From positions 1 through 45,740 of the forward strand of contig NZ_JACIFV010000035.1 of assembly GCF_014197535.1 (NCBI RefSeq): DNA of 45,740 nucleotides, read 5' to 3'. The number at the start of each line of letters is the position of its first letter. Position 1 is the stretch's first letter. Source of the stretch: Rhizobium aethiopicum (GTDB taxonomy: Bacteria > Pseudomonadota > Alphaproteobacteria > Rhizobiales > Rhizobiaceae). A program made the position numbers and the translations under genes. The notes under the pieces are model-generated. The model worked only from the letters and a program-made list of their open reading frames with translations, searched no databases and was not told the DNA's origin. Of the stretch, positions 24,229 to 32,597 are shown piece by piece.

Positions 24229-25632
24229 ACCCAGGCTCTGGGCTATCCTGCCGATCGGCCCCCTGGAATAAGCGATCCCCTGATAGCATGCCAGGGCCGC
24301 ACGAGCCCACAGAATGTAAATTCTGGGGCTGTGCAAGAAATCGGCGATTGCAAAGACACGATGACTCCAGAAGCTGATCCAATAGCGCATGATGTAGACC
24401 GCCATGCGCTGCCGGGACAGGCCATTGCTGCCGGCACGGACTCGTTTGCGCGGGCGCATACCCATACGAGGCCAGCTCAACCGGAATGCGAGGCCTTCAC
24501 GACGCTGGCGGAATCCGGCTGCCTGGGTGGCCACAACGAAGGCGGAATCGACAGAAGACAGTGCGATCCTCTTCTCAGCGATCCCCGCATGGATCACATC
24601 CAGAAGTGCATTTGAGCGGACGATCACCACGTTCGTTCCTCTTCCATCAGAGGAGTAGGGCTCCTTCCAGGCATCCCCGAAAGCGATATCGGCCGTTTCT
24701 GCAACGACGTCGTCGCAGAAATTGCAGGCGGAATTCTGAAAAAAGCCCGCACCCCAGTCCCCATCGACCAGATCCCACCAGTCTTGGGCGCACGTCTCTC
24801 CGTTTTCGAGCGTCAGCTGCGCCCGATACCAATTCGCAGGCCGGTCCTGAGTTTTCTTCCTGTAGTCGAGCCGTTTAACCTTCCGGATGTCCTGCCCCAT
24901 CTGCCATGCGAAGCTCTCCGCCATGCGCGCGCTTTTCATATGGCCGCAAAATAGCCCAAGCGTGAAGGCAATTCGCTCTTTCAATACCCGGTCATCGGCA
25001 CAGGCCAGTCGCACCGCCTTGATGAAACAGGGAATGCCAACCACGGCATACCGGCCCGGCGCCTCACGAATGGACTGAAGCACGCCGGAAAGCTCGACAG
25101 GATAATATCGAGATTTGGCGCCCGCCTGAAGTTCCTGCAGATTGCGCGACAGCGAATAATGAAACAGGCGTCCTTCCGATTGCGGATCATCGCTCTCCTT
25201 GACGTGAGCGACACAGTCGACAAGCCCCAGGCGCAGCAGTTCCGCCGCCACCCAGGTGACCATGCCGCCGGAGCTGCCGCTCGAACGATATTCCCCTTCC
25301 TCGACGTAGCCGACAAAGGCGGCCTCGAAACGCCCCAGCAGAGGGTCTCGGTTTTTCGCAGCGGCAAAATACTCGGCCGCCAATTCGTCCTCGTCCCGGG
25401 CCACCGGCGAAAACGGGCAAATTCGCGCCAATTCTTCATCACTGCCCTGCAACCACGTCTTCGGGCCTGTCGGCTTCATCTGCCCGTACCGGTCGAGTTT
25501 CATGTGCACATCAGGTCGCGATGACCTTGCGACACAGGAGCCGCAGCCGATGCAGAAGCCCGAGCCTGCAATATCCTTGGGAGCGATGCACGGCGCGAGC
25601 CGATTCTTTTGATCGGAGCTATTGCAAGGCAT
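24202..25632 (-). CDS. FrhB-type iron-sulfur flavoprotein (coenzyme F420 hydrogenase beta-like)
   Basis: 476 residues from the ATG at 25632, which overlaps the pyruvyl-transferase stop by 14 bases. N-terminal cysteines in GFCIGCGSC (27, 30, 33) and ICPFSP near 70 form a ferredoxin-like cluster. EYRSSGSSGGMVTWVAAELL, GIPCFIKAVR, FTLGLFCGHMKS and SACNFCDDVVAETADIAFGD are the FrhB/FdhB N- and C-domain motifs. In bacteria without F420 these proteins sit in polysaccharide clusters next to pyruvyl transferases, with an unproven redox or sugar-modifying role. The last 90 residues are basic and aromatic. Its 3' end overlaps the glycosidase-like gene by 27 bases, tail to tail. Confidence 0.82.
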   Translation of the reverse strand: MPCNSSDQKNRLAPCIAPKDIAGSGFCIGCGSCVARSSRPDVHMKLDRYGQMKPTGPKTWLQGSDEELARICPFSPVARDEDELAAEYFAAAKNRDPLLGRFEAAFVGYVEEGEYRSSGSSGGMVTWVAAELLRLGLVDCVAHVKESDDPQSEGRLFHYSLSRNLQELQAGAKSRYYPVELSGVLQSIREAPGRYAVVGIPCFIKAVRLACADDRVLKERIAFTLGLFCGHMKSARMAESFAWQMGQDIRKVKRLDYRKKTQDRPANWYRAQLTLENGETCAQDWWDLVDGDWGAGFFQNSACNFCDDVVAETADIAFGDAWKEPYSSDGRGTNVVIVRSNALLDVIHAGIAEKRIALSSVDSAFVVATQAAGFRQRREGLAFRLSWPRMGMRPRKRVRAGSNGLSRQRMAVYIMRYWISFWSHRVFAIADFLHSPRIYILWARAALACYQGIAYSRGPIGRIAQSLGLAGSEGRT

Positions 25633-26680
25633 GGCTGAGATAGGCGTTGGAGGTATCGCGCAGGGAGGATATTCGCTGCGAAATACCCGTCGGAAGTGGA
25701 TTACCGAGGATAACATCCAGATGCGACGGGGACGTATCTTCGGTCAGCACGTGATGTCCAGCTCGGACGAGCCGCGTTAGATCGCGAATCTTGTTGGAGC
25801 GGTAATCGGAGAGGACGCATGCAAACGGCTTCTCGTTGACAAGCGAGAACACGCATCCATGAAAGAAGTTCGTCACGACAGCCTTTGCTTCGGAAATGAA
25901 GCCGGCGAAGTCCTCCGGCCCGGCATCAATCCATTGCTCGTCGGCCCAATCGTTCCGATAGCCGATGCTGACAAGCGGATAGCCCCGGTCTCCTGCCCAT
26001 CGGCGCACTGCATCCTGGAACCACGTGGGAAAACTGTGCCCGTAGACGGCTATATAGGTTGCCGCCTCCCCCTCATCCCTGCTCGCCTTCATCGTCTGCG
26101 GAAATTGCAGGCACGGGTCGAGAACGAGTTCGGGCTCCAGTCCCAATGTCTCGCGGATGATCCGCTCCGAATGGAGATCCCGGACAGAAATATGAGAAAA
26201 CTTTCGCAGCTTTTCCGCCCAACCCTCCAGTCGCTCCGACGACGCCAGACTTCCAAACGTCGCGGCATAGGAGACAAGACGCCCGCATCGCAGGCCCTCT
26301 CCATAAAACAGCGGATACCCACCATACCAGGGATGGCGAAGGTTCCACACCTCGTCGCTGCCGACGACGATGAGCGAATAGTCGTCCATCGCGGCTGGGT
26401 TCTCCAAGGGAAAGGGCGATGAAAGAGGTAGACTGGCAAACGAGTGAAAGAATTTCCGGATCTTCGCTTTGTAGAGCGGGTAGTCTTCCCTTGGCGTTGC
26501 GGCAGGAAGCAGCGGTTGCAGCGCGCATTGCCATTCCGCGCGGTTCACGCGATCGGACATATGTTCCAGAAGAACGGCTTCTACTCCCATGGATGCTAGG
26601 CCTTTCGCCAGACAGCGTGCCTGCCAATAGGAACCGTAATTGATGCAGCGGTGAAAGGTAAGAATTCCAGCCTTAGGCAT
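25619..26680 (-). CDS. Polysaccharide pyruvyl transferase family protein
   Basis: 353 residues. The opening GILTFHRCINYGSYWQARCLAKGL, IVVGSDEVWNLRHPW, then VSYAATFGS, ISVRDLHSERII, LVLDPCLQF and VVTNFFHGCVFSLVNEKPFA match the GT-B-like pyruvyl transferase family (CsaB/ExoV type). Members add ketal pyruvate from phosphoenolpyruvate to sugars of exopolysaccharides or cell-wall polymers. It forms a two-gene unit with the FrhB-like gene. An AGGGA sits ahead of the ATG. The upstream ilvC gene is separated by a terminator, so it likely has its own promoter within 26681-26846. Confidence 0.85.
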   Translation of the reverse strand: MPKAGILTFHRCINYGSYWQARCLAKGLASMGVEAVLLEHMSDRVNRAEWQCALQPLLPAATPREDYPLYKAKIRKFFHSFASLPLSSPFPLENPAAMDDYSLIVVGSDEVWNLRHPWYGGYPLFYGEGLRCGRLVSYAATFGSLASSERLEGWAEKLRKFSHISVRDLHSERIIRETLGLEPELVLDPCLQFPQTMKASRDEGEAATYIAVYGHSFPTWFQDAVRRWAGDRGYPLVSIGYRNDWADEQWIDAGPEDFAGFISEAKAVVTNFFHGCVFSLVNEKPFACVLSDYRSNKIRDLTRLVRAGHHVLTEDTSPSHLDVILGNPLPTGISQRISSLRDTSNAYLSHALQ

Positions 26681-26846
26681 TTGGTCCCTGAAGCAGATCG
26701 AAATATCGCACTAACCGATCAACTCCAGTTCCGTTCCCAACAAACCGAGGCTCGTCTCCTGCTTCGCGTGATGTGATCACTACCAATCGGTGCTCGATTG
26801 CCGCGTGTTCGGGAGCAGGTTTCTTCAGCATGTCGCAACGAATCAA

Positions 26847-26873
26847 ATAACCCCCAGCGCAGCCGGGGGTTAT
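26847..26873 (-). terminator. Rho-independent-like terminator of ilvC
   Basis: ATAACCCCC and GGGGGTTAT pair over a short loop, giving a stable 9-bp GC-rich stem. It lies 57 bases after the ilvC stop. Read on the minus strand it is followed by TTGATTCG, only a weak T-run. Confidence 0.7.
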
Positions 26874-26929
26874 CAGCGGTCTGTAGGCTGGATTTACTCC
26901 GGCCTCGCTATTTACTTTAGTGGAACAGC

Positions 26930-27949
26930 TTAGTTCACGCTCTTGTCGACCAGCTTGTTCTTGCCGATCCAGGGCATCATGCCGCGCAGCTTGGCGCCGA
27001 CTTCCTCGATCTGATGGCTGTCGTTGTTGCGGCGGATGCCCTTGAAGCGGGCGGCGCCCGACCGGTATTCCTGCATCCACTCGGAGGTGAACTTGCCGGT
27101 CTGGATGTCCTTCAGGACGCGCTTCATCTCAGCCTTGGTTTCTTCGGTGATGATGCGCGGACCGGTGACGTATTCGCCCCACTCGGCCGTGTTGGAGATC
27201 GAGTAGTTCATGTTGGCGATGCCGCCTTCATAGATCAGGTCGACGATCAGCTTCACTTCGTGCAGGCATTCGAAATAGGCCATTTCAGGGGCATAGCCGG
27301 CTTCAACAAGCGTTTCGAAACCGGCGCGGATGAGCTCGACGAGGCCGCCGCAGAGAACGACCTGTTCGCCGAAGAGGTCAGTTTCGCACTCTTCGCGGAA
27401 GTTGGTTTCGATGATGCCCGAGCGGCCGCCGCCGACGCCGCAGGCGTAGGAGAGAGCGAGTTCCAGCGCATTGCCGGACGCGTTCTGATGAACGGCGACG
27501 AGGCAGGGAACGCCGCCGCCCTTCTGGTATTCGCCGCGAACCGTGTGGCCCGGGCCCTTCGGGGCGATCATGACGACGTCGACGGAAGCCTTCGGCTCGA
27601 TCAGGCCGAAGTGGACGTTGAGACCGTGGGCGAAGGCGATGGCAGCGCCGTCGCGGATGTTCGGTGCGATGTCGGCCTTGTAGATGTCGGCCTGCAGCTC
27701 GTCCGGCGTCGCCATCATCATCAGGTCGGCCCAGCCGGCGGCTTCGGCGACGGTCATGACCTTGAAGCCGTCGGCTTCGGCCTTCTTGATCGTGGGCGAA
27801 CCGGCCTTGAGAGCGATGACGAGGTTCTGGGCGCCGCTGTCCTTGAGGTTCAGCGCATGGGCGCGGCCCTGCGAGCCGTAGCCGATGACGGCGACCTTCT
27901 TGGCCTTGATGAGGTTAAGATCGGCATCACGATCGTAATAGACGCGCAT
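26930..27949 (-). CDS. ilvC: Ketol-acid reductoisomerase (class I)
   Basis: 339 residues, the class I length. It carries out the alkyl shift and NADPH reduction that gives dihydroxy-isovalerate or dihydroxy-methylvalerate in Val/Ile/Leu synthesis. GYGSQG at 23-28 binds NADPH, AHG with His108 is in the active site, and the Mg2+ ligands Asp191 and Glu195 are in DLFGE, with further ligands in the C-terminal knotted domain. GGAAGGAA precedes the ATG. It is a single gene with its own terminator. A TetR gene lies upstream on the same strand, 50 bases away. Confidence 0.97.
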   Translation of the reverse strand: MRVYYDRDADLNLIKAKKVAVIGYGSQGRAHALNLKDSGAQNLVIALKAGSPTIKKAEADGFKVMTVAEAAGWADLMMMATPDELQADIYKADIAPNIRDGAAIAFAHGLNVHFGLIEPKASVDVVMIAPKGPGHTVRGEYQKGGGVPCLVAVHQNASGNALELALSYACGVGGGRSGIIETNFREECETDLFGEQVVLCGGLVELIRAGFETLVEAGYAPEMAYFECLHEVKLIVDLIYEGGIANMNYSISNTAEWGEYVTGPRIITEETKAEMKRVLKDIQTGKFTSEWMQEYRSGAARFKGIRRNNDSHQIEEVGAKLRGMMPWIGKNKLVDKSVN

Positions 27950-27999
27950 TTGAAGTTCCTTCCCTTGTGCTTGTCCTGTTGACTGTCATTAAGGCGAAA

Positions 28000-28656
28000 T
28001 CAGCCGAGAGCCGGCATCTCCGCCAGAACCTTCTCCGTGCCGTAAAGCCGGAGGAAGGCGGTCACCGCCCTCTCCGCCTGGCGCGCGGTATCCTTGAGGC
28101 CGGGTTCGCCGAGCAGCATGCGCACATGCAGGTCGGAAACAACAAGGCCGTAAAGCGTGTGATAGGCTTCGTCGGCATCGGCAAAGCGCAGCAGCCCTGC
28201 CCTCTTGCCGGCGTCGATCAGCGCCATGGCGCGCCGGTCGATCTGGCGGCGGCCGCGTTCAAGCAGGAGCTTGCCGAGCTTCGAGCCGTCGCGGTGAGAC
28301 TGGCCGATCGCCAGCCGGTTCAGCGCCAGCGAGACGTCGCCGGCGAGCACCTCCAGCAGGTCGCGCGCGAAGATGACGACATGGTCGTGCAGGCTCGCCG
28401 CCGTCAGCCGTTCGCCGTTGCGCTCGAAAGTGCGCACCTTGCTCGCCTGATAGGCGATCATCGCCGAGAGCAGCCCGTCGCGGTCGCCGAACCACTTGTA
28501 GAGGCTTTCCTTCGAGCAATTGGCGGCGCGCGCAACACCCGAGGTTGTCAGCGCTTTCTCGCCGCCATCAACGAGCAGCCGCAGCGCCTGCTCCAGAACG
28601 GCGTTCTGGCGCGGCGAAAATTCGCTCGGCTCTGCGGTATCGACGGACACGGTCAT
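28000..28656 (-). CDS. TetR-family transcriptional regulator
   Basis: 218 residues. The N-terminal helix-turn-helix is ALTTSGVARAANCSKESLYKWFGDRDGLLSAMI near residues 35-67. The rest is a helical ligand-binding domain. GGGAG lies before the ATG. A perfect 16-bp palindrome sits 13 bases upstream of the start, almost certainly its own operator, so it is likely autorepressed. The target beyond itself may be the divergent exported protein or ilvC, but no efflux pump or enzyme is adjacent to suggest a ligand. Confidence 0.87.
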   Translation of the reverse strand: MTVSVDTAEPSEFSPRQNAVLEQALRLLVDGGEKALTTSGVARAANCSKESLYKWFGDRDGLLSAMIAYQASKVRTFERNGERLTAASLHDHVVIFARDLLEVLAGDVSLALNRLAIGQSHRDGSKLGKLLLERGRRQIDRRAMALIDAGKRAGLLRFADADEAYHTLYGLVVSDLHVRMLLGEPGLKDTARQAERAVTAFLRLYGTEKVLAEMPALG

Positions 28657-28668
28657 GGCTCCCAGATA

Positions 28669-28684
28669 CGTACCGTACGGTACG
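28669..28684. promoter_or_regulatory. Perfect 16-bp palindrome, likely TetR operator
   Basis: CGTACCGTACGGTACG reads the same on both strands. It lies between the TetR start (28656) and the divergent gene at 28838. TACGGT units repeat around it, so two shifted half-sites are possible. Such sites bind TetR dimers. Confidence 0.75.
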
Positions 28685-28837
28685 GTTCGCGAGCTTTATG
28701 CGGCAATCCGATCGGGCCGTCAAGCGGGCCCGGAAGATTTTTATACGGGAAAGTCCGGTGCCGCACCAGAATTGGATAGGCGGACATCGGATTGAGATTG
28801 CATAATGCGGCAGAATGTCATTTGCCGGGAGCCTTCC

Positions 28838-29296
28838 ATGTCGCGTCTATCTGCTGCCCTTCTCCTAGCCGGAGTGATGTTCCTCGGAACGACGCCCTTC
28901 ACCGGCCGCGCCGCCGCTCAGTCGGATAGTGAGGTCTATAACCGCATCGAGGAATTGCACGGCAATGCTGCCGGCTTCGACAGGCCGCTGCGCCAACTTG
29001 TTTTGGCCATGCGCTCCGGCGACGCCGAGACCATCGCTGGCCTTGCCGAATATCCGCTGAGCGTAAAGGCAGATGGCGAAACCTATGATGTCGAAAACGC
29101 CGAGGATTTTGTCGAGAATTTCGACGATCTGGTAACGCCGGAGACCCGCCGCGCGGTCGGGCGCCAGCAATATGAGGATCTCTTCGTCAACAGCGAAGGA
29201 GTGATGCTCACAAATGGCGCCGTCTGGATGGGTGCAGTCTGCGACGACAACGCCTGCGAGGAAAGCCATTGGGCGATCATCGCCATCAATAATTAG
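28838..29296 (+). CDS. Exported protein of unknown function
   Basis: 152 residues. A signal peptide (LSAALLLAGVMFLGTTPFTGRAAA) is followed by an acidic mature part of about 125 residues with the pattern EDLFVNSEGVMLTNGAVWMG and two cysteines (AVCDDNACEES) near the C-terminus. The fold recalls small periplasmic NTF2/SnoaL-like proteins, but this is only impression. CCGGGAG precedes the ATG at 28838. It is divergent from the TetR gene across the palindrome and convergent with the FGGY kinase gene, 26 bases apart at the ends. Confidence 0.7.
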   Translation: MSRLSAALLLAGVMFLGTTPFTGRAAAQSDSEVYNRIEELHGNAAGFDRPLRQLVLAMRSGDAETIAGLAEYPLSVKADGETYDVENAEDFVENFDDLVTPETRRAVGRQQYEDLFVNSEGVMLTNGAVWMGAVCDDNACEESHWAIIAINN

Positions 29297-29297
29297 C

Positions 29298-29322
29298 CCG
29301 CGGCATTTGTCGCGCGGGGCTG
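29298..29322. terminator. Possible bidirectional hairpin between convergent genes
   Basis: AGCCCGCG pairs imperfectly with CGCGGGGCT in the 26-base gap between the exported-protein gene and the FGGY kinase gene. It may terminate both. There is no strong T-run. Confidence 0.35.
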
Positions 29323-30954
29323 TCAGCTATCGCTGCGAAGCTTGCGCGCCAATGTCTGAAGCTCCTTAAAGGCTTCGTAACGCTTGCGGTGGAGATCTGA
29401 AATTTCACCCTCTGACGGCTGAAAACGCTTTTCCACCTTGGTGAGCTCGCTCATCGCCTCGCCGACATCGGCAAATTGCCGGCCGGCGACAGCGCCGAGG
29501 ATGGCCGCTCCCAGCAACACCGGCTCCTCGGCCTTCGTCGCCACCACCGGCTTGCCGCTCGCATCAGCGAGCACTTGGCGGACGAAATCGTGCTGACCGG
29601 CCCCGCCGCTGATGACGATGTTCTCAACGGCCACGCCCGACTGGGCCTGTGTTTCGATGATCTGCCTGAGGCCGTAGCCAATGCCACAAAGCCCGGCGAT
29701 GTAGAGCGCGACCAAGTTGTCGACATCCCGCTCCATGCCGAGACCGGTAATGACCGCGCGGGCATGGGGGTCGGCGAAGGGCGCACGGTTGCCGAGGAAT
29801 TCGGGAACGACGTGCAGCCCGGCCACCAGCCTGACGGCCTCGGAAGACCGGCCCGCCTTGCGGGAGGCCATGTCGGCAAGCAGGACCGGCAGCGCAATGC
29901 CGGCGCTCTTCGCAAGCTCCTTCGCCTCGCCGGCTGCCGGATGAAAGGCGAGGAGGTGGTCGATCGCCGCGCCGGCGGCACTCTGGCCGCCCTCGTTCAG
30001 CCACAGGCCCGGCACCATCGCCGAATAATAGGGCCCCCAGACACCGGGCACGAAGGACGGTTCTGCCGTCGATGTCATTGTGCAGGAAGAAGTCCCGAAA
30101 ACATAGGCAAGATTGGTCTGCGGGTCGGCGCCGACGGTTCCGACACCGCCCGCATGGGCATCGATCAGTCCGGCTGCGACGGCCGTGCCCGGCGTCAGGC
30201 CGAACTCCTCCGCCGCGGCCGCAGTCAGTCCCTGGCCGAGCGCCGAACCGGGCTCGACAATGACTTCGCCGATGCGAGCAAAGCCTTCCTCCGCCAGCAC
30301 GCCGAGACCGATCCGATGGAAATAACCGCTGTCCCACCGCTTTTCATGAGCAAGATAGGTCCACTTGCAGGTGACCGTGCAGGTCGAGCGCGACAGATCG
30401 CCGGTGGCCCGCCAGGTGAGGAAATCCGCAAGATCGAAAAACTGCCAGGCAGCATCGAAGACGCCAGGGCGGTTTTCCCTGAGCCAGAGAAGCTTGGGCG
30501 TTTCCATTTCCGGCGAAATACGGCCGCCTACATAACGCAGCACGTCATGCCCAAACGCATTGATGCGCTCCGCCTGCGGGACGGCGCGATGGTCCATCCA
30601 AACGATGATGTTCCGGTCCGGATCTTCGGAAGGCCCGACGGGAAGTGGTTTGCCGCCTTCGCCGAGCACGACGAGCGAGCAGGTGGCGTCGAATCCGAGC
30701 CCGACCACGGAAGCCGGATCGACGCCGGCTGCGGCAACCGCCTCTCGCACGGCTGCGCAAACGGCGCTCCAGATTTCGCTGCTTGATTGCTCGACGATGG
30801 AACCGGCTTCATGAAACAGGCTGATATTCCGCTTGGCGGAGGCAAGCATACTGCCGGCCATATTGAACAGGCCGGCCCGGGCGCTGCCGGTGCCGACATC
30901 GACGCCGATGACATATTTAGCGCCGGCTTCTGCGGTATGAGATGTGTCGCTCAT
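29323..30954 (-). CDS. FGGY-family carbohydrate kinase, ribulokinase-like
   Basis: 543 residues. The N-terminal IGVDVGTGSARAGLF is the ATP phosphate-binding motif. IVWMDHRA, LIDAHAGGVGTVG (catalytic Asp near 270), YVFGTSSCTMT and the C-terminal VISGGAGQHDFVRQVLAD are FGGY signatures, and the length and pattern match the D-ribulokinase (FGGY/YDR109c-like) branch. It phosphorylates a ketose or polyol after import. GAGAG lies before the ATG. The gene ends the minus-strand sugar-uptake cluster and is separated by 166 bases from the HAD gene. The exact substrate is unknown; a pentulose or tetritol is plausible given the SorC regulator. Confidence 0.85.
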   Translation of the reverse strand: MSDTSHTAEAGAKYVIGVDVGTGSARAGLFNMAGSMLASAKRNISLFHEAGSIVEQSSSEIWSAVCAAVREAVAAAGVDPASVVGLGFDATCSLVVLGEGGKPLPVGPSEDPDRNIIVWMDHRAVPQAERINAFGHDVLRYVGGRISPEMETPKLLWLRENRPGVFDAAWQFFDLADFLTWRATGDLSRSTCTVTCKWTYLAHEKRWDSGYFHRIGLGVLAEEGFARIGEVIVEPGSALGQGLTAAAAEEFGLTPGTAVAAGLIDAHAGGVGTVGADPQTNLAYVFGTSSCTMTSTAEPSFVPGVWGPYYSAMVPGLWLNEGGQSAAGAAIDHLLAFHPAAGEAKELAKSAGIALPVLLADMASRKAGRSSEAVRLVAGLHVVPEFLGNRAPFADPHARAVITGLGMERDVDNLVALYIAGLCGIGYGLRQIIETQAQSGVAVENIVISGGAGQHDFVRQVLADASGKPVVATKAEEPVLLGAAILGAVAGRQFADVGEAMSELTKVEKRFQPSEGEISDLHRKRYEAFKELQTLARKLRSDS

Positions 30955-31120
30955 GATCTCTCGTTTCGAATCGCCAAGGATCGGTTAATTAGCAGCTGCG
31001 GTCCAATTTCAAAGTCTGTCGTCTGGAAAGATCCCCGCCTCCAGGACGCTGACATTACGCGGTCGCGACAACATGGCAAGGAGGCTGGGGGCTGAGCGCG
31101 CCCTCCGCCCCGGGGCGCCA

Positions 31121-31837
31121 TCACAGCCTCGCTCCGACATTTTCCAGAATGGCGGTGAGCTCCCCTGCCCCTGTCGCCACGGCGGCGGCTCCGGCGGCAT
31201 CGAGCACGGCGCGGCGGCCGGGCCTCGGATCGGCCGGATCGACGAATCCGATGGCCGTCATGCCTGCGGCGATTGCCGCCGCCACACCATGAACGCTGTC
31301 GTCGATCATGATGCATCTGGCCGGCCGGGCCCGAAAACGCTCGGCGCAATGCAGCAGCAGATCGGGTGCGGGCTTCGGCCGGGATACGAATTCGGCGCTG
31401 AAAACGCCTTCGCCGAATGCGCTCCAGAGATCGAGTTTGCCCAAGCTGTTGCGCAGCCGCCGCATCGTGCTGTTCGATGCGACGCATTTAGGGCGGTCGA
31501 GACTGTTGACGACCTCGGCAATGCCGGCAATGGGCGTCAGCGAGCGCGCGAATTCCTCGAACAGATGAAGATGCCACTTCTCGAACAGCGCAGCGACATC
31601 GATGATCCCGTATTCGCGCCGACACATCTCGGCAATGATGCTTTCCGAATTGCCGGTGAATTTGACATGCGCCTCCGCTGCGGTGATCGCAATGCCCGCG
31701 CCTTGGAGCGTTTCCGCCAGGGTACGGCTGGCGATCGGCTCGCTGTCGATCAGCACGCCGTCGCAATCGAAGATCACGAGGTCGATGCTGTCCATGGCGC
31801 CTGACATGCCGGGATAATCGATGCGGCTATCAAGCAT
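31121..31837 (-). CDS. HAD-family phosphatase, phosphoglycolate-phosphatase-like
   Basis: 238 residues. The nucleophile motif FDCDGVLIDSE is at 23-33 (Asp24, Asp26), the Thr/Ser motif is in KCVASNSTM, the lysine in SRPKPAPD and the acidic pair in CIMIDDSVHGVAAA. These make up a complete HAD catalytic set with a helical cap. It hydrolyses a small sugar or polyol phosphate. The start at 31837 has GTGAGG upstream and lies three bases from the end of the glycerophosphodiesterase gene, so it belongs to the same operon. An alternative ATG at 31795 is possible. Confidence 0.82.
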   Translation of the reverse strand: MLDSRIDYPGMSGAMDSIDLVIFDCDGVLIDSEPIASRTLAETLQGAGIAITAAEAHVKFTGNSESIIAEMCRREYGIIDVAALFEKWHLHLFEEFARSLTPIAGIAEVVNSLDRPKCVASNSTMRRLRNSLGKLDLWSAFGEGVFSAEFVSRPKPAPDLLLHCAERFRARPARCIMIDDSVHGVAAAIAAGMTAIGFVDPADPRPGRRAVLDAAGAAAVATGAGELTAILENVGARL

Positions 31838-31840
31838 GCC

Positions 31841-32569
31841 TCACCCCCGCGCCTGCAAGGCGAGATCCGGACGGTCCGTGGTGATCTGCCGGATCGGTTT
31901 GGCAAGCCAATATTCGAGATCGCTCATTTCGTTCGGAACCCAGGCGCCGAGCCGGTCGAGCGGCACGAGCCCGGTGATCTCCTCCCACGTCGCCTGAAGC
32001 AGCGACTTTTCGACGGCGATGATATCCGAATATTGCATCATCAGGCTGAGGCCGCTCGCCAGGCCGAGACGCTCAGCAGACTTGGCGTCGAAGGACGACA
32101 AGGTGCGAATACCAGGGGCGACCTTGCGAATATCGGCGAGCACGTCGGGATGAAAACTCGTCAGGATCGAGCGCTCCATAAGACCAAGCCGCTCGACGGC
32201 GGCGAATGCCATGGCGGCGAGCCCCTCGTAAGGCGTTCCATCGGCATGGGTCTTCAGTTCGATATGAAGCTCGAGGGGCGTATCCTTGAAGACGGCAAGC
32301 ACCTCTTCCAGGGTGGGGATCGCTTCCCCGTCACTGTCCTTGAGGCTGATTTCACGATGTTTCCCCGGGTCGAGATCGGCGACCGGCCCGCGCGCATCCG
32401 TTGTGCGCTCCAGCGTCGGGTCGTGAATGACGAGCATTTCGCCCGAACGCGTCAGGTGGATGTCGAACTCCACGCCGTCGACAGGCATCTGCGCGAGTTT
32501 GCGGAAGCCCGAAAGACTGTTCTCGGGCCAGAGATTGCGGCCGCCACGGTGGCCGATGATATGCACCAT
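31841..32569 (-). CDS. Glycerophosphodiester phosphodiesterase, UgpQ-like
   Basis: 242 residues. HRGG at 7-10, WPENS, GVEFDIHLT with Glu34/Asp36, and VIHDPTLERTT (His49, Asp50) are the metal-binding and catalytic residues of the GDPD family. It splits glycerophosphodiesters into glycerol 3-phosphate and an alcohol. There is no signal peptide, so it works in the cytoplasm after import, like UgpQ. AAGGA is ahead of the ATG. It lies between the ABC permease (28 bases upstream) and the HAD gene, which suggests the importer brings in a phosphodiester or its sugar-linked form. Confidence 0.88.
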   Translation of the reverse strand: MVHIIGHRGGRNLWPENSLSGFRKLAQMPVDGVEFDIHLTRSGEMLVIHDPTLERTTDARGPVADLDPGKHREISLKDSDGEAIPTLEEVLAVFKDTPLELHIELKTHADGTPYEGLAAMAFAAVERLGLMERSILTSFHPDVLADIRKVAPGIRTLSSFDAKSAERLGLASGLSLMMQYSDIIAVEKSLLQATWEEITGLVPLDRLGAWVPNEMSDLEYWLAKPIRQITTDRPDLALQARG

Positions 32570-32597
32570 CGTCTGAATATCCTTGAGATGTCGCGTG

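Noticed and set aside
26681..26846. Small gene downstream of ilvC
   Set aside because: The open frame there is antisense-like and continues through the terminator into ilvC. No ribosome site or domain is seen.
27014..27982. 322-codon plus-strand open frame over ilvC
   Set aside because: It is the mirror of the highly conserved ilvC gene. High GC content keeps the opposite strand open, and the translation is low-complexity Asp/Gly/Val-rich.
29476..30786. 436-codon plus-strand open frame over the FGGY kinase
   Set aside because: The kinase motifs on the minus strand are complete, and the opposite frame shows no recognisable domain.
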